Both the position numbers and the translations under genes were made by a program. A stretch of 37,603 bases of DNA from CBDVBE01 sp964543525 (lineage in GTDB: Bacteria > Fibrobacterota > Chitinivibrionia > Chitinivibrionales > JANQEN01), in the NCBI GenBank assembly GCA_964543525.1, contig CAZIYW010000048.1:1-37603 (forward strand), given 5' to 3'. Below are positions 14,739 to 22,174 of this stretch, piece by piece (the stretch's first letter is position 1; every line of letters starts with the position of its first letter). The notes below the pieces were generated by a model that was not told where the DNA came from, made no database searches, and worked only from the letters and a program-made list of their open reading frames with translations.

Positions 14739-16522
14739 AACTGAGACAATCCGTAATCTCGTTCAAATCCTCGTATTTCATGAACCTGACCAATTTTTGC
14801 TAATTCTACTGACTGTTTTACACTGCCATTATGATCACAAAACCATATAACACTGTCTGAAAACCGCCGTTTGCTTCTTTCAATAATCTGTGAGCCGCCG
14901 ATAACAATAAACTCATCGGTTACCGCAAGCCCTCTCAGAAAATGATCTGTATCGGTAAAGATGGCGGTATCGTCACGAATTAGCTTCCCGTTCCGGGAAT
15001 CGCAAAAAAACATTGAATCTTTGTAAAGAATGATATTATGCGCTTCCTGCGTATCTGTTTCAAGGATTGTATGGTTCATAAAGTCTGATTTGCGCAGAAC
15101 ATACACCTGCGAATTCCGCTTCGGTTTCAGCCAGCCGTTATGTGCCAGAACGTAAATATAATCATCAGTTATATACAGAGAATTGAAATGGTTGTTATCC
15201 TGTGCGGGGACATTGCTTCTCATTTTTCTGTTCGGGTAGATCCACTTTCTTTTTCCATTTCCGGTGACATAACCGATGCGATTTTTCAGGGTGTCAACAA
15301 AAAAAAGCTCATCGGCAAACGAATCAATCTGATGAACATTCAATGACAAACCGGTATGCTCAATAACAACATCAGTCATACGGGGAACAGCGCCCGCCAG
15401 ATTAATACGAAAACTAACGATTCGGCTGTGATTACCGACACGCTGGCTGCAGTACCATCTGTTTCCCATACGGGTAACACCGTAGCAGGCGCCAACGGCA
15501 ATCTGGTGTACCGCATTATTCCTTAGTATCCACAATCCGGTGGTGGTGCTTATTATTAAAAGCTCGTTACATGTGTTCTTGATAGAATAACATTTTGCAT
15601 CTTCAAGTAATGACTGTGAAAAATGCTGGAGCGACACATTCTCGGCATCTATTATGACCTGTTTTGCAATCAGTTTCAGAAAGGAGGTATACACGCGTTT
15701 AATCCTGCAAATGCTCTGTTCTGCAACCGCTCCGAGAAGCTTATGCATCATATACCGCAACGGATGAGGTACAAAAGGCACTTTGAATAACAATTTTCTC
15801 AGTAGTTGCGGAGAAATTCTGTAAACATACTGCATAAGAGGTGTTGCAGATAAAACGGCATACAGGGAACGTTTCATCAGTTTAATGGACCCCTTAGTAT
15901 GCCTGCTGTATCGCATCAGCAGAAAAGCCGCGAACTTTTCAAGATGATAATCCCGTGCGTATTGCCAGAACCTGTCCCATGAAAATGACGGATCAGAAAA
16001 CAACAATGCGCTAATGGTAAAAATCGCCTCATCAGAAAATAGAACACTGAAGTGGAAATAGGTACAGAACAGAATGAGCACAACATCTTCAGGTGCTGGA
16101 AGCACGGCGCTGGTGGTTCCATCAGGCCGGCCGCGGGAAAACAGACGGCCGGATTCCAGAGTGGTATTTCCCGGACAGGAGAGAGCCTTGTATAAATCAA
16201 CCTTAATTTCAAACGAATCAAGTGAATAGGAAAAAACCGACTTGCCGGCTGTATCCAGAACTTTAATACATTTAGGGACCGCATCAAAGGAATCGATCGC
16301 ACTGCCGAAATCACCCTGCGGTATACAGAAATGCAGTTCGAACAATCTTCCCGGCGGGATTTGATGTAATTGGTTGGTATGGCAGAAATAGGCGCCGTTT
16401 ATCGGCATGAAAGGAATGTGCCGGGATGCAAGGTGCGAAGCGATACTATCCGCAACCTCCTTATACAATAGCTGTTTGCATTCCCACTCCTTTATTGTCG
16501 GAATTGTCGGCAGATTTACCAT
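14720..16522 (-). CDS. Degenerate NTP_transf_5-type nucleotidyltransferase fused to a beta-propeller-like domain
   Basis: About 600 aa. Residues 1-270 align without gaps around the active site with the neighbouring nucleotidyltransferase at 18197-19003 (IPFMPINGAY against IPYMPVKGAH; PAPEDVVLILFC against PSPEDALLIFLC). The metal-binding D-x-D of that paralogue is E62-L63-H64 here, and the later EIHCQL block reads EIKVDL, so catalysis is doubtful. Residues about 310-590 look like repeated beta blades: DNNHFNSLYITDDYIYVLAHN, EAHNIILYKDSMFFCDSRNG and LRGLAVTDEFIVIGGS. These resemble the DUF4915/TIGR03032 propeller group. The frame continues to a TTG at 16546 that overlaps the ABC ATPase stop; the ATG at 16522 is chosen because homology begins soon after. 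Function unknown; perhaps a binding or scaffold protein. Confidence 0.78.
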   Translation of the reverse strand: MVNLPTIPTIKEWECKQLLYKEVADSIASHLASRHIPFMPINGAYFCHTNQLHQIPPGRLFELHFCIPQGDFGSAIDSFDAVPKCIKVLDTAGKSVFSYSLDSFEIKVDLYKALSCPGNTTLESGRLFSRGRPDGTTSAVLPAPEDVVLILFCTYFHFSVLFSDEAIFTISALLFSDPSFSWDRFWQYARDYHLEKFAAFLLMRYSRHTKGSIKLMKRSLYAVLSATPLMQYVYRISPQLLRKLLFKVPFVPHPLRYMMHKLLGAVAEQSICRIKRVYTSFLKLIAKQVIIDAENVSLQHFSQSLLEDAKCYSIKNTCNELLIISTTTGLWILRNNAVHQIAVGACYGVTRMGNRWYCSQRVGNHSRIVSFRINLAGAVPRMTDVVIEHTGLSLNVHQIDSFADELFFVDTLKNRIGYVTGNGKRKWIYPNRKMRSNVPAQDNNHFNSLYITDDYIYVLAHNGWLKPKRNSQVYVLRKSDFMNHTILETDTQEAHNIILYKDSMFFCDSRNGKLIRDDTAIFTDTDHFLRGLAVTDEFIVIGGSQIIERSKRRFSDSVIWFCDHNGSVKQSVELAKIGQVHEIRGFERDYGLSQLWKSGR

Positions 16523-16529
16523 ATTGAAA

Positions 16530-17333
16530 TTATTTCCCGTTACCAAACGTTTTTTTATTGATATCTCTTTTTAAGGAGTTGTAATACGCTATACCCTCAG
16601 CTACATCTTTTGACTTAAAAGCAACAGTGCCTTTGTTCATCACAACGATACCGTTGCAGACTTTCTTTACGATTTCCATATTATGCGACACAAAAACCGC
16701 GGCTGATTCCTGAGTAATTCTTCTTAAAGCATCAATGCATTTCTCGCGGAATTCGCGGTCACTCACGGCAAGCACCTCATCAATGAGAAGGATATCGGGT
16801 TGCATAGCGAGCGCTATGGAGAAACCAAGCCGGACATACATTCCATCGGAGAGTACGGCCACGGGTGCATCAATAAAATCACCGATACCGGAAAAAGCAA
16901 TAACGGCATCGAATTTTTCATCAATCTCTTTACGCGACATCCCGAGGATAGTGGCGTTGATATAAACATTGTCACGGACGGATAAATGACGGTGGAACCC
17001 TGCGCCGACAGTCAGCAGGGCGGCCAGGCGACCGGTAAGTATTGCTTCACCGCCATCGGGCGGAAATACACCAGCGAGCAGGCGGAGCAGAGTTGTCTTG
17101 CCCGAACCGTTCTGACCGATCAGACCCACCATATCTCCTTTGTTAACGGAAAGGGAAACGTCCCGGACCGCCCAGAACTCGTCCTTCCGCAACTGCCTGG
17201 TGTTCGGCCTGATTCCCAGTGAACTGCCGGTTATATCGGCCAGACCGTATATTATACTTCGCCGCAAACTCTTACAGAACTTCTTTGATATACCGTTAAC
17301 CGATATCCCGGGTGTCTGCCGCATCGATGTCAC
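16530..17333 (-). CDS. ABC transporter ATP-binding protein, polysaccharide/teichoic-acid exporter type (Wzt/TagH-like)
   Basis: A 267-aa nucleotide-binding subunit. Walker A is GQNGSGKTTLL, preceded by the DVSLSVNKGDMVGLIG block. A Wzt/TagH-type signature follows (GRLAALLTVGAGFHRHLSVRDNVYINATILG), then a variant ABC signature LSDGMYVRLGFSIAL and Walker B DILLIDEVLAVSD with the H-loop in VFVSHNM. It ends soon after the core, so it lacks the C-terminal carbohydrate-binding domain of O9a-type Wzt. The GTG start shares one base with the permease stop and has AAAGG eight bases upstream; an ATG nine bases later is an alternative. With the adjacent permease it forms an exporter. No glycosyltransferases lie nearby, which is unusual for this family. 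Confidence 0.92.
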   Translation of the reverse strand: MTSMRQTPGISVNGISKKFCKSLRRSIIYGLADITGSSLGIRPNTRQLRKDEFWAVRDVSLSVNKGDMVGLIGQNGSGKTTLLRLLAGVFPPDGGEAILTGRLAALLTVGAGFHRHLSVRDNVYINATILGMSRKEIDEKFDAVIAFSGIGDFIDAPVAVLSDGMYVRLGFSIALAMQPDILLIDEVLAVSDREFREKCIDALRRITQESAAVFVSHNMEIVKKVCNGIVVMNKGTVAFKSKDVAEGIAYYNSLKRDINKKTFGNGK

Positions 17334-18193
17334 TAAATCAACCTTTCAATGACTTTATCTCCTGAAAAATAGTATACCCGCCATGAAACCAGAGCCGCAG
17401 CGACCGAGAGCCCTGTACTTACAAAGAAACCTTCTGCCGAATAGAGTCTGCCGAAAAGAAGTATATCACGCGCGGAGCATACCAGATAAGTCAACGGGTT
17501 CAGATATATTACTTTCTGCAGCCATACATTGGTAACCGCATCCAATGAATAGATAACCGGGGTGACAAACAGGAGCAATCCCAGTAATGCGGTGATACCT
17601 TTCCTCATATCAAGTGAAATTACAGAAAAAACCGAAATAATCGTTCCTACTGCCATAGCAAGAAGAATAAGCGGCAGGAGAACCACTGGAAATAAAAGAA
17701 TACCCAATGAGGGAAAAATGCCGAACAGTATCAGGATAATTATGGTAACGCAGAAAGAGATGAAGAAATGAACCACCTGCAGCAGTATCTGCACGCTGAA
17801 AACGGTTTCATGGGGAATAGATGTCCACAAAAGGAGGTAGCGTGAATTGGCCATGGCATTCATAAAAGCGCTCGTGATATTCATAAACAGACCCCATACC
17901 AGGGTGCCGACAAGGATATACGCCGGATAGGGAATACCTACATCCCCCGGTCTTATGATGTTCGCCCTATGGAGAAACACCCAGGAAATAATACCTATCA
18001 CGGGTGATACAACAATCCATGCGGAGCCGATAAAAGACTTGGCATATCCGGCAAAAAATTCCTTTTTAAAGAGCTGATACACCATATCGCGGCGGTGCAG
18101 CTGATTGCGGATCGCATTGAGGAAACCGGCAAAACTTCCCGTATCAAAACACCGGTTCGGTGTAATAATCATTCTTTGAACAGTTCCTGCCAT
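17333..18193 (-). CDS. ABC-2 type export permease (Wzm/TagG-like)
   Basis: A 286-aa integral inner-membrane protein. An N-terminal cytoplasmic amphipathic segment (QLFKKEFFAGYAKSFIGSAW) is the standard ABC-2 coupling region. About six hydrophobic segments follow (for example VVSPVIGIISWVFL, FFISFCVTIIILILFG, LLGLLLFVTPVIYSL), with the family motif YLNPLTYLVCSARDILLFG near the C-terminus. It partners the ATPase encoded one base downstream and lies 3 bp after the nucleotidyltransferase gene, so the genes are co-transcribed. Family members export undecaprenyl- or lipid-linked glycans, but the substrate here may differ given the context. Confidence 0.92.
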   Translation of the reverse strand: MAGTVQRMIITPNRCFDTGSFAGFLNAIRNQLHRRDMVYQLFKKEFFAGYAKSFIGSAWIVVSPVIGIISWVFLHRANIIRPGDVGIPYPAYILVGTLVWGLFMNITSAFMNAMANSRYLLLWTSIPHETVFSVQILLQVVHFFISFCVTIIILILFGIFPSLGILLFPVVLLPLILLAMAVGTIISVFSVISLDMRKGITALLGLLLFVTPVIYSLDAVTNVWLQKVIYLNPLTYLVCSARDILLFGRLYSAEGFFVSTGLSVAAALVSWRVYYFSGDKVIERLI

Positions 18194-18196
18194 AGA

Positions 18197-19003
18197 CTAT
18201 CTCTTCAATGCATGCAACAGTTTATACAACATCAGCCGTCCCGGTTGTCTTACAAAGGGCAAATCAAACAGAAGCCGCCGTGCCCAACCCTGCAGCGTTT
18301 CATACCAAGCCACGGTAAAACGGCCCGCAAGCAGTTCGGCATACCGGTAATGCCGCGACGGTTTTAGCGGTATCGGACGTCTCTTACTGAAAACCCTGAG
18401 TATAAAATAGATAAAGGATTCAATACCGGTCGCTGGACAGTGCTGCCAGAAAACATCCCAATTGAAATGGGCATGAGAACTGAGCAAGTCAATTTCATCA
18501 AAGGTCGAGCTCCTGAATTCAAAGGGAATATGTGTTTGTAAATGACAAAGGAAAATAAGCAATGCATCTTCCGGAGAGGGAATACGTCGGTACGTATCGA
18601 CCGCGGTGGCGCGATCAAACAATACTTTTGTCGGTAATAAAAAACGCTCAGCTATATTAAGCTGACAGTGGATCTCGAGATGCATGACAGCATGTCCGAA
18701 ATAGTAAATCAGTGCTGTTTCCGTGGGGCGGTAATTTTCAGTATGATATATTTTCAGTTCTGTATTTTCAAGGTTTACGAAATAATCCGACACCTCCCTC
18801 ATGTACTCTTCTTCCACCATAAGATCGATGTCTCTGATAATCCGCTCTTTCATTTTTTCCGCCATACCGGTGCAGATAAGATGCGCCCCTTTAACCGGCA
18901 TATAGGGTATTTGCAGTTTTTTAAAATGCCCGTCTATCTCCTCAAGCGCATCTTTGAAAATAATCTGTTTGAGCGCCCACTGTCTGGCCGGCGTAATTTC
19001 CAT
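18197..19003 (-). CDS. NTP_transf_5-family nucleotidyltransferase
   Basis: A 268-aa protein of the uncharacterised nucleotidyltransferase family PF14907, frequent in exopolysaccharide and lasso/PqqD gene clusters. The family active-site features are present: IPYMPVKGAH, then RIIRDIDLMV with D58-x-D60, and HLEIHCQL around residue 115. The following helical half includes PSPEDALLIFLCHLQTHIPF and ends at LLFDLPFVRQPGRLMLYKLL. This is the intact copy of the pair in this operon; the other copy (14720-16522) has lost the acidic pair. No substrate is known for the family. It starts 12 bp after the two-HTH gene and ends 3 bp before the permease. Confidence 0.85.
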   Translation of the reverse strand: MEITPARQWALKQIIFKDALEEIDGHFKKLQIPYMPVKGAHLICTGMAEKMKERIIRDIDLMVEEEYMREVSDYFVNLENTELKIYHTENYRPTETALIYYFGHAVMHLEIHCQLNIAERFLLPTKVLFDRATAVDTYRRIPSPEDALLIFLCHLQTHIPFEFRSSTFDEIDLLSSHAHFNWDVFWQHCPATGIESFIYFILRVFSKRRPIPLKPSRHYRYAELLAGRFTVAWYETLQGWARRLLFDLPFVRQPGRLMLYKLLHALKR

Positions 19004-19015
19004 AAGAACAATAAT

Positions 19016-19291
19016 TCAGGTATCTAAAGTATGTTCCTTAACAATGCGGTAGGTCTGCATAGTCGACAAATTGTATTTTTTCGCGATTTTAATTATAGAC
19101 ATGCCGTTCTTGCGGAGCGCTCTGATCTGCTCGTTTCTTTCAGAATGTCTATCCGTTACCGGCGGGATGCCGTACTTCTTGCGGAGTCGGTGGACGGCCT
19201 GACGGGTCATGCCGTATAATCCCGCTATCGCTCCATCGGTCTTGTATCTTTTCTGGAGTTTTATCAGTTGGTTTTTACCTATTCTGGCCAT
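19016..19291 (-). CDS. Small double helix-turn-helix DNA-binding protein
   Basis: A 91-aa basic protein with two HTH-like segments: residues about 8-40 (LIKLQKRYKTDGAIAGLYGM, then TRQAVHRLRKKYGI) and about 50-85 (EQIRALRKNGMSIIKIAKKY, then NLSTMQTYRIV). The layout resembles the resolvase/transposase-type HTH fold but has no catalytic domain. It is the second gene of the minus-strand operon, 25 bp after the STAS gene and 12 bp before the nucleotidyltransferase. It is likely a local transcription regulator; its target is unknown. Confidence 0.75.
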   Translation of the reverse strand: MARIGKNQLIKLQKRYKTDGAIAGLYGMTRQAVHRLRKKYGIPPVTDRHSERNEQIRALRKNGMSIIKIAKKYNLSTMQTYRIVKEHTLDT

Positions 19292-19316
19292 TATTGCTGC
19301 CGGTTAAAAAGCGGTG

Positions 19317-19646
19317 TCATTCCGGTAAATATTCCTCTGATACATAGATATTTATCACCCGGTCAACATTCAGATTCTCCAGTATATCAAACAGGGAAGG
19401 ATCCGGCTCTATTATGCACAGCTCTCCTCCCTTTTCATTAATCATCTTATGACAGGTTACCAGAACCTTTATTGCGCCGCTGTAAATATAGGTGGCGTCG
19501 GAGAAGCTGACTGCAATATAATATTTTCCACGCTCAAGATAGCCGATTATCAAATCCTTCAATTCTTCCAGATTTTTTATGGCGTTTTTCTGCTCTTTAA
19601 CGCGCAGAACCTGGAACTTTCCGTGCTCATAAGTTTCTATCAGCAT
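19317..19646 (-). CDS. STAS-domain protein (anti-sigma factor antagonist-like)
   Basis: 109 aa from this start. The STAS fold is suggested by ELKDLIIGYLERGKYYIAVSF, then DATYIYSGAIKVLVTCHKMI, then GGELCIIEPDPSLFDILENL and VDRVINIY, in the order of SpoIIAA-like proteins. The usual phosphorylated Ser of the D-S-S-G motif is Tyr here (YIYSG), so classical control by a Ser kinase is doubtful. The open frame extends to a TTG at 19718, but that codon lies inside a near-consensus -35 element. The ATG at 19646 has GGAG six bases upstream, so this start is chosen. First gene of the seven-gene minus-strand operon. Confidence 0.8.
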   Translation of the reverse strand: MLIETYEHGKFQVLRVKEQKNAIKNLEELKDLIIGYLERGKYYIAVSFSDATYIYSGAIKVLVTCHKMINEKGGELCIIEPDPSLFDILENLNVDRVINIYVSEEYLPE

Positions 19647-19689
19647 AGTGTTCTCCACAAAAGAGTTACGGTATGAAGGCGTGTATTTA

Positions 19690-19718
19690 ATAATAACCTG
19701 ATTCCCTCCAACAGTCAA
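19690..19718 (-). promoter_or_regulatory. Sigma-70-type promoter of the STAS-to-sulfotransferase operon
   Basis: Read on the minus strand: TTGACT (19718-19713), a 17-nt spacer, TATTAT (19695-19690). Both hexamers match the consensus at five of six positions. Transcription would start near 19683, giving a leader of about 37 nt with GGAG before the ATG at 19646. This explains why no gene of this operon needs to start further upstream. Confidence 0.7.
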
Positions 19719-19975
19719 GAAAGAAGAAGAGCGCTGGCATTTTTTTTATTGATTCCATGACGCCGGCTCAGTGCCTGTTGTATCCCATCGGGAATGAATT
19801 AATAACTGGTATAGCACGGTTATGAAAAAACTGTTTACCCCGAAAATGTGCAGTTGCTGTTTTTTCAAAAACGTATCGTTTGGAATCTTTCGCGAAAGGA
19901 TGGAAGGGTTACGGTACACTTGAGATTTATTTTCCTTTCAATTTTTAACATCAGGCAGACACTCTGATTATCACG
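19719..19975. other. Spacer with no recognised gene
   Basis: Together with the promoter and leader above it, this forms a 329-bp gene-free stretch. No coding frame with a ribosome binding site is seen on either strand. A weak hairpin on the minus strand just after the 19976 gene (ATCAG/CTGAT) is too short to call a terminator. Confidence 0.5.
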
Positions 19976-20686
19976 CTACAATCCTTCCATACGGAGCGCA
20001 TCCTTTTTACGGGTTATACTCCGTTCGAGATCCAGCGAGGTGAGTGAGAGTTGATAATCAAACCGCTTGTCAACAGCTGAAATGTTAACGGAAAATATCA
20101 CCCGGGTTTTGGGAAAATCCCACCGTGCATACCCTGCAGTGACTATCCGTTTATAATATTCAGACGGGTGATATCGTAGATTCCACAGTTCCTGCTTTAT
20201 ATAGGCATCTGTTTTTCGGAAAATATAGCGTGGATCAAGCCCTTTAAACACCGGTTGTTTTTTACCGTATTTTTTATGAAGTAAATCATAGATATCGAAT
20301 ACAAAGGTTATGGTCTCATCATGTATCGCTCGATAATACCGGTCAACACTGATAAACACATTATAATTAAAATCAAAGGTTTTTAAATGATCAAAATCAA
20401 AGGTGACGGTTGCCTGAAAAAATTTCTTCTCAAAGAAATAGTATTTCACCTGCGCCGGATAGCCGGCTATTGTGGTCGAGGTGGCATAGATGGAAACATT
20501 GAGGTCCTGTGGAAAAGCCGGTTCTGCAGGAGCACCTTGCCATGCGCCGATTTCAGCAGCCTTCCGAACTTCCTCCGGTGACATGCCCCACCTGGCATTC
20601 TGAAAACCCACCGGCGGCTCTGCGCTGAAACAGACAAGTGTAAAACCAATAAGATATAACCAGAAACAGCTATATTTCCATCTCAT
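19976..20686 (-). CDS. Secreted protein of unknown function with an F-x-x-x-x-WGMSPEEV motif
   Basis: A 236-aa protein with an N-terminal signal peptide (basic RWK, hydrophobic core, cleavage likely after CFSA). The mature start carries FQNARWGMSPEEVRKAAEI, a motif seen at the beginning of many small periplasmic proteins of unknown function. The rest alternates beta-rich segments (YYFFEKKFFQATVTFDF) with charged helices, and aromatic residues are very common. No catalytic signature is recognised. It lies 125 bp after the lipoprotein gene on the same strand but is separated from it by a strong terminator. No Shine-Dalgarno is obvious before the ATG. Confidence 0.75.
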   Translation of the reverse strand: MRWKYSCFWLYLIGFTLVCFSAEPPVGFQNARWGMSPEEVRKAAEIGAWQGAPAEPAFPQDLNVSIYATSTTIAGYPAQVKYYFFEKKFFQATVTFDFDHLKTFDFNYNVFISVDRYYRAIHDETITFVFDIYDLLHKKYGKKQPVFKGLDPRYIFRKTDAYIKQELWNLRYHPSEYYKRIVTAGYARWDFPKTRVIFSVNISAVDKRFDYQLSLTSLDLERSITRKKDALRMEGL

Positions 20687-20755
20687 ATTATAAGTATCGT
20701 TATTTTTACGGAAAAACTTGAAGGATAAATATACCGTTCTGCGTTAAAATAAACA

Positions 20756-20784
20756 AACCCGCAGATACTACTCATCTGCGGGTT
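20756..20784 (-). terminator. Strong intrinsic terminator of the 20812 lipoprotein gene
   Basis: Perfect 11-bp stem AACCCGCAGAT (20756-20766) with ATCTGCGGGTT (20774-20784) and a 7-nt loop. On the minus strand it is followed by a T-rich tail (TGTTTATTTT). It lies 28 bp beyond the stop of the lipoprotein gene. Confidence 0.88.
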
Positions 20785-20811
20785 ATACATTTCATTCGAC
20801 AGCATAGCCGC

Positions 20812-21837
20812 TTAGTAAAACATTTTTTCGGTATAGTGCTCGCCGTTATCGCTTTCATAGGTCAGTTTCTTGATTTTTGCACCTCTGGTATTAAACCGGA
20901 GGGTCATCTTTGTTTCGTGCTCCTGGTCAAGAATTTCCTTCTCAATTTTAGAGGCTTTGGTAGCGGTAAATTTCCTGCCCCTTTCATCAACCAGGTGGAA
21001 ATTTCTTGGACGTAGACGAAGCGGGTTATAGGAATAGTTGTACATCTCAACCTTGGCGGTCCCACCACTGAACGCGGGGACTGCCAGGAGTATGTCATAC
21101 TTATTTACCTGATCGTAAATACTGGTATCAGGTTTGTCAATAACCACCGCCTCATACGCTGAATAGGTTCCTCTATTTTCCTTGTACAGTTTACTCAGCA
21201 GATCCCTGGCCCCGGGATAATCCTTATCGTACAGCAGCGCAACTTTAACCATGAATTCCGCCCTTACCAGCGCTTCAGCATCCTCGTTTGTCTTGCCGTT
21301 GACATATTCGATCTCGGCAGCTTCAAAATTCTCTTTAGCAAAATTATCGATAATATCAGACTTCTTTTTTTCTATTGGCGCTTTGTTCACCGCAACAGCG
21401 ATTGCCTTATCCAGCATCTTTAAGCCATAATACAGTTTGCGTTTTTCAAAACTCGAATCGGCAAGGGCAACAATAAATGATGCATAGCGTTCCTTTAATT
21501 CTGTATTTACATCGGTTGTCATGATACTGTCGACATCAGCCATAAAGAGCGGAAGCGCATCCATATCAGCAGAACCCTCATTAAGAACCATCTCAGCACG
21601 TACCAGAGTCATCTCAATAAAACGATTCCGTAACTGTATCCCAATTTTATTGGGATGCGCCTGAATCGCTTTCTTATAATAGAGGTATGCTTCTTTATGA
21701 AGCTTCCGTCTTACGTCTCCCTGCGCATTCTGGGCAGCCTTATATGCTTTGTTCCCCTTTGACTCATAGGTTGGCGCGCAGGAAATCACCATCATCGCGA
21801 TTATTAAACCAATTGCAATCTTTACATAATACTTCAT
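20812..21837 (-). CDS. Helical-repeat lipoprotein of unknown function
   Basis: A 341-aa lipoprotein. The signal peptide ends in the lipobox MVISC (C20), giving an envelope anchor. Residues about 25-230 are helical and TPR-like (SKGNKAYKAAQNAQGDVRRKLHKEAYLYYKKAIQAHP). The last 110 residues look like a beta sandwich with an RPRNFHLVDERGRKFTATKAS block, resembling DUF4352-type modules. The start is well supported by AAGGAGG before the ATG at the proper distance. It has its own terminator. No specific role can be stated; a part in envelope assembly is a guess from architecture. Confidence 0.78.
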   Translation of the reverse strand: MKYYVKIAIGLIIAMMVISCAPTYESKGNKAYKAAQNAQGDVRRKLHKEAYLYYKKAIQAHPNKIGIQLRNRFIEMTLVRAEMVLNEGSADMDALPLFMADVDSIMTTDVNTELKERYASFIVALADSSFEKRKLYYGLKMLDKAIAVAVNKAPIEKKKSDIIDNFAKENFEAAEIEYVNGKTNEDAEALVRAEFMVKVALLYDKDYPGARDLLSKLYKENRGTYSAYEAVVIDKPDTSIYDQVNKYDILLAVPAFSGGTAKVEMYNYSYNPLRLRPRNFHLVDERGRKFTATKASKIEKEILDQEHETKMTLRFNTRGAKIKKLTYESDNGEHYTEKMFY

Positions 21838-22174
21838 TGCGCCTCCTTATAGGAAAGTAATAATGACTTGAAAATAATAGATTCCACAACTGTTAAAACT
21901 GATTATTACCTTAAAGGATGTATATTATTATTTAATATAAAGAACTGATTTCGGTATTTCAATTCTATAGCAATATACATTACGGCCGATCGAGAATTTA
22001 ATATTGTATTTATAATGTATTAAATTAAGATAAACAATATTTACCTTAAAAATCAAATGAGATATAGGTATTTTAAAAAATCAGTCAACAGGCAACATCT
22101 GCGCAATGAAAAATACATTAAAAGGAAAATCCGGGCACACCCGATTCAGGAAGAATAGTCACCGCAACGATAAT
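21838..22174. other. AT-rich divergent spacer
   Basis: Region between the divergently transcribed lipoprotein gene and the CCA-adding enzyme. It is very AT-rich and must carry promoters in both directions; several TATAAT-like hexamers occur but none with a convincing -35 partner. No small gene is seen. The in-frame extension of the CCA enzyme to 22106 lies in its last part. Confidence 0.45.
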
